From assembly GCA_900540955.1 (NCBI GenBank), contig UQIF01000014.1, positions 1-52,924 on the forward strand: DNA of 52,924 bases, in the 5' to 3' direction. Below are positions 49,915 through 52,924 of the stretch, in pieces. The DNA comes from an uncultured Olsenella sp. (GTDB lineage: Bacteria > Actinomycetota > Coriobacteriia > Coriobacteriales > Atopobiaceae). Made by a program: the position numbers and the translations under genes. Within the stretch, counting starts at the first letter, position 1. Every line of letters starts with the position of its first letter. Below the pieces are notes generated by a model that worked only from the letters and a program-made list of their open reading frames with translations, searched no databases and had not been told where the DNA came from.

Positions 49915-50715
49915 CTACTCGTCCTCGGCCAGAGCCTCGGCGATCTCGTCGGTGACGTTCATGGTGTGGTAGACGTTCTGGACGTCCTCCAGCTCGTCAA
50001 GACGGTCGACGAGGCGCTGGACCTTCTTTGCGTCGGCAACGGTCACGTCGGTCGGGGTGGTCGGGACCATGGTGAGCTCGGAGCCCTTGACCTCGATGCC
50101 CTGGGCCTCGAGGCCCTTCTGGACGTCCTGCATCTTGTCGTAGGCGGTCCAGACGATCCACTCCTCGCCGGCGTCCTCGTAGTCCTCGCCGCCGGCCTCG
50201 GCGACGGCCATCATGAACTCGTCCTCGTCCACGGCGTTCTCGCGATCGGCGACCTTCTTCTCCTCGGACTTGATGATCTTGTCCACGGCGATGGAGCCCT
50301 TGCGCTCGAACTGGAAGGCGACGGAGCCGGCGGTACCCAGCGAGCCACCCGCGTGGGTGAAGGCGGAGCGGACGTCGGCGGCGGTACGGTTCTTGTTGTC
50401 GGTCAGGCAGTCGACGTAGACCGCGATGCCCGCGGGGCCGTAGCCCTCGTAGGTGATCTCGGAGTAGACGGCGGCGTCGGCGCCGGCGCCGAAGGCCTTG
50501 TCGATGGCGGCCTTGATCTTTGCGTTCGGCATGGAGACCATGCGGGCGCGGGCGACGGCGGCGGCCAGCGAGGCGTTGTTCTCGGGGAGCGGATCGCCGC
50601 CGAGCTTGGCGGCAACGGTGATGTTGCGGGAAAGCTTGGAGAAGAGCGCCGAGCGCTTAGCGTCGATCGCGGCCTTCTTGTGCTTAGTGGTAGCCCACTT
50701 AGAGTGTCCGGACAT
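49915..50715 (-). CDS. yebC: YebC/PmpR/TACO1-family protein
   Basis: 266-residue member of the YebC family, DNA- or ribosome-associated in different bacteria; recent work links family members to translation of polyproline-type stalls. It starts MSGHSKWATTKHKKAAIDAKR, the invariant family N-terminus. TYEGYGPAGIAVYVDCLTDNKNRT is the second hallmark. The C-terminus is acidic (EIAEALAEDE), as usual. Its ribosome site is AAAGGAGA, 7 bases before ATG 50715. The frame continues upstream to 50769, but that part is not family sequence. Confidence 0.96.
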   Translation of the reverse strand: MSGHSKWATTKHKKAAIDAKRSALFSKLSRNITVAAKLGGDPLPENNASLAAAVARARMVSMPNAKIKAAIDKAFGAGADAAVYSEITYEGYGPAGIAVYVDCLTDNKNRTAADVRSAFTHAGGSLGTAGSVAFQFERKGSIAVDKIIKSEEKKVADRENAVDEDEFMMAVAEAGGEDYEDAGEEWIVWTAYDKMQDVQKGLEAQGIEVKGSELTMVPTTPTDVTVADAKKVQRLVDRLDELEDVQNVYHTMNVTDEIAEALAEDE

Positions 50716-50909
50716 GCACATCTCCTTTGGTTTGCGGCTGCGGCGCCGCGCACGGCATGAAACGTTCACATGCTATAGGAAAGTAAGCCTGCGTGTAAAG
50801 TGTCTGTTGAAGTCGTGACAATACCTGCAAATTGAGAAATCACCGACTACGAGAGCGCGCCTTTAGGGTATGTGTACACGGTCCGCACCCAAGCGCCGGG
50901 AGGTCTTTT

Positions 50910-52292
50910 TTGGTCGCCAACCTCTGTATGCTCGCCGCCATGATGGCTGCCGTCGTGCTCTGCTCGTTCGTCGCGAGCCTGATTCCGGGCCGCCCCGTGC
51001 CCGAGGTCGTGTTTTTCGTCGTGGCCGGCGTCGTTCTCGGCCCGGGCTGCCTGGGCGTCGTCAACGCCACCCCCGGGCTCGACCTGGTGAGCCGCCTCGG
51101 CATGGGCCTGCTCTTTCTCATGGCCGGCTACGAGCTCGACCTTCGCGAGCTCACGGGCGCCATGGGCCGCCACGCCGCGCTGTGCTGGGCGGTCTCGTTC
51201 GTCGCGGCGCTGCTGCTCACGCCCGCGCTCGGGCTCGGGCTCGACCAGACGGGCGTGGCCGCGTTCTCCATCGCGCTGACCACCACGGCCTACGGCACCC
51301 TCGTGCCCATCATGCGCGACCGCGAGCTGGGCGGCACGAGCGTCGGCGAGGTCATCGAGTCCTACGGCGCCATGGGCGAGATCCTGCCCGTCGTGGCGAT
51401 GTCCTTGCTCCTCTCCCCCAGCCGCAGCCTCGGCGCGAACGTCGCCGTGCTCGTCGGCTTCGTCGCGTTCTGCGTCTTCGTCGCCTCGCGCGGCCGCTGG
51501 GCCGCCGAGATGGGCTCGCGCCTCTCGCGCTTTTTGCACGAGAACGCCGAGAGCAGCTCGCAGCCCACGCTGCGCGCCGTCGTCGCCCTTCTTTGCGCGC
51601 TGCTCGCGATCGCGGCGGTGCTCGACCTCGACGCCGTGCTCGCCGCGTTCGCCGCGGGCTTCATCCTGCGCCACGTGACGCCCGCCGAGCACGGCCACCG
51701 CCTCATGGACAAGGTCGAGGCGCTCGGCAACGGCCTGTTTGTCCCGGTCTTCTTTGTGTATTCCGGCATCGGCATCGAGCTTTCGGCCGTCGGCGAGCAG
51801 CCTGGCCTGCTCGTCGGGTTCATGGCGCTTCTGCTGCTCATCCGCGCGTTGCCGCTGCTGGCGTCTCTTGCCCTCTCTCCCGAGACGCGCTCCATGCCGC
51901 TCGGCGAGAAGATCTCGGCGTCGCTGTACTGCACAATGGCGCTGCCGCTCATCGTTGCCCTTACCGAGGCGGCGACCGCCTGCGGCGCCATGGACGAGCA
52001 GATGGCGAGCGTTCTCGTGTGCGCAGGCGCCCTCACCGTGCTCGTGATTCCCATAATCACGAGCCTTTCCGTCCGCGCCGTCGCGGCGCACCCCGTCGAC
52101 GCCGTCCATGAGGTCATGGAGCACCCGCACGACCTGCGCGAAATCGTCCACGAGCACCACGTGCACGCGCACGAGGTCGCCGAGGAGCTGCGCGAGGAGC
52201 GCCGCCACCTCCACGAGGAAGGCGTGCAGCTGAGCTCCGCGGACTTCTTGGCAAGAAGGGCGGAGCTTCGCCGCAGGCACCGGCGCCGGTAG
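50910..52292 (+). CDS. Monovalent cation:proton antiporter (CPA2-like) with His-rich C-terminal tail
   Basis: Membrane antiporter of 460 residues, probably K+ or Na+/H+ exchange. TTG 50910 is used as start: GGGAGG lies 6 bases upstream, whereas the first in-frame ATGs have no ribosome site. It has about twelve helices, including VPEVVFFVVAGVVLGPGCLG, LGMGLLFLMAGYELD and LDAVLAAFAAGFILR, the core of the Na+/H+ exchanger domain (PF00999). After residue ~400 a cytosolic tail follows with eleven His in ~45 residues (VHEVMEHPHD, VHEHHVHAHE), then an Arg-rich end. No separate TrkA-like subunit is seen. It could bind metal ions or sense pH (inference). Confidence 0.87.
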   Translation: MVANLCMLAAMMAAVVLCSFVASLIPGRPVPEVVFFVVAGVVLGPGCLGVVNATPGLDLVSRLGMGLLFLMAGYELDLRELTGAMGRHAALCWAVSFVAALLLTPALGLGLDQTGVAAFSIALTTTAYGTLVPIMRDRELGGTSVGEVIESYGAMGEILPVVAMSLLLSPSRSLGANVAVLVGFVAFCVFVASRGRWAAEMGSRLSRFLHENAESSSQPTLRAVVALLCALLAIAAVLDLDAVLAAFAAGFILRHVTPAEHGHRLMDKVEALGNGLFVPVFFVYSGIGIELSAVGEQPGLLVGFMALLLLIRALPLLASLALSPETRSMPLGEKISASLYCTMALPLIVALTEAATACGAMDEQMASVLVCAGALTVLVIPIITSLSVRAVAAHPVDAVHEVMEHPHDLREIVHEHHVHAHEVAEELREERRHLHEEGVQLSSADFLARRAELRRRHRRR

Positions 52293-52468
52293 GCCGAGAG
52301 AGGGGCGGGCAGGCCGAGCGCCGGGGTTTCTTAGCCGCGAGCTAATTGGAGGCCCCTAAAACGCTTCGCAACGGTTTGCGATGCAATTCAACAAAACAGC
52401 AGGTAGAAATATCCGCTTTCGTCAAATTACGGAACAGTTTGAAACGCTCTCAAACGCTCCGTTCGGGA

Positions 52469-52819
52469 TTATCCGTACCGGGATTTGCACCGGCCCATAC
52501 CCCCAAACAGAAAGCTGGCCCGGACCAGCGAGGCCCCGAGCCACCCAGCAAGATTTGCTCTCCCCGTGGCTTTCCGGCAACGGGCGCAACCAGGGTGCAG
52601 CTCGAACTCGCAGCGCTTGGCCGCGTCGGCTATCTGGCGCTCCAGCTCGGCGATCTTCTCGTCGCGCTCTGCTAGCGCCGCGCGAATCTCCTCGTCGTCG
52701 GGCGCGCCTACTTGCCCGGGCGCTTTCGGCTCCTGCTGCTTGTCGTCGGCCCGCGAGTCGCCTTGCTGCCCCTGCTGCTCTTCGCCCTGCGCCTGCGCGC
52801 CATCCTGCTCACCGTCCAT
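52469..52819 (-). CDS. Probable truncated phage-scaffold-like or coiled-coil protein
   Basis: Reading frame of 116 residues from ATG 52819 (GGAAGG upstream). The first ~45 residues are Gln/Gly/Glu-rich (MDGEQDGAQAQGEEQQGQQG), then a short coiled coil (IRAALAERDEKIAELERQIADAAK). After ~residue 70 the sequence turns Cys/Arg-rich and unlike its beginning. Phage scaffold proteins have such acidic, coiled-coil N-termini, and I think this is a decayed copy, but I cannot confirm it. There are no other phage genes in the window. A related alternative is a small independent gene with a low-complexity N-terminus. Confidence 0.4.
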   Translation of the reverse strand: MDGEQDGAQAQGEEQQGQQGDSRADDKQQEPKAPGQVGAPDDEEIRAALAERDEKIAELERQIADAAKRCEFELHPGCARCRKATGRANLAGWLGASLVRASFLFGGMGRCKSRYG

Positions 52820-52924
52820 AAGGACCGCCTTCCGTATCAGGCAGGCAAAGAAAAAGCCTGCTCCCGATCTGAACTGCCTCCCATTTCTTGGACAGGGAAA
52901 TAAAAGTCCGAGGAAAGGGAGGCT

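Noticed and set aside
52475..52500. tRNA-like T-arm (GGTGCAAATCC on the minus strand)
   Set aside because: No matching acceptor stem, anticodon arm or CCA end can be built around it.

Overview
The window reads as ordinary chromosome of a GC-rich, monoderm, anaerobic actinobacterium. The best fit is class Coriobacteriia (Collinsella or a close relative). I infer this from base composition, from the gene families (group-B-like [FeFe]-hydrogenase protein, man-family PTS, archaeal-looking topoisomerase IA, TatB/TatC, coiled-coil wall hydrolases) and from the many short intergenic palindromes. No database search was possible. I see no rRNA, tRNA, CRISPR array or transposase. Protein-coding genes fill nearly all of the window, and most are housekeeping.

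Layout. 1-8.6 kb: 5' part of an rRNA methyltransferase (rlmL-like), Kup potassium uptake, a Tat-exported NlpC/P60-like wall hydrolase, an NdpA-like nucleoid protein, an [FeFe]-hydrogenase-like iron-sulfur protein and an RluA-type pseudouridine synthase. 8.6-12.2 kb: a MacAB-like export operon (adaptor, ATPase, permease). 12.2-18.0 kb: a minus-strand sugar operon in the order EIIB-EIIC-EIID, divergent mannose-6-phosphate isomerase, mannitol-1-phosphate dehydrogenase-like enzyme, EIIA, RpiR regulator. 18.1-22.1 kb: hisS, ilvE and a threonine aldolase. 22.1-23.6 kb: an orphan putative nuclease gene between two ~135-bp direct repeats. 23.6-32.1 kb: ArfB-like release factor, Pit phosphate transporter with its DUF47 partner, acyltransferase 3, DD-carboxypeptidase, manA, and two more coiled-coil wall proteins. 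32.3-35.6 kb: uppP, a second orphan putative nuclease between two copies of another palindrome, and an EamA exporter. 35.7-45.4 kb: a PreP-type metalloprotease, then topA-tmk-holB-ricT-nitroreductase. 45.4-52.3 kb: tatC-tatB, a STAS protein, a TPR membrane protein, an aspartate-type aminotransferase, a small conserved protein, yebC and a cation/proton antiporter. The end holds a probable phage-derived gene remnant.

Themes. Cell-wall and export functions recur: three modular hydrolases, DacA-like, UppP, TatBC with a likely Tat substrate at 3573-4799, and the MacAB-like system. The sugar operon should deliver hexose or hexitol phosphates to fructose-6-phosphate, and a second, canonical manA lies elsewhere in the window.

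The most unusual signal is a pair of solitary genes (22363-23391 and 33492-34520). Both encode exactly 342 residues with the chosen starts. Both combine an AbiEi-like N-terminal part with a C-terminal PD-(D/E)xK/DUF559-like motif set, and each is bracketed by its own kind of repeat in direct orientation. The second is the nonamer CTTCTTGCC/GGCAAGAAG, which appears about two dozen times by eye, in genes and between them, and sometimes in inverted pairs that form terminators. This resembles the behaviour of DNA-uptake sequences.
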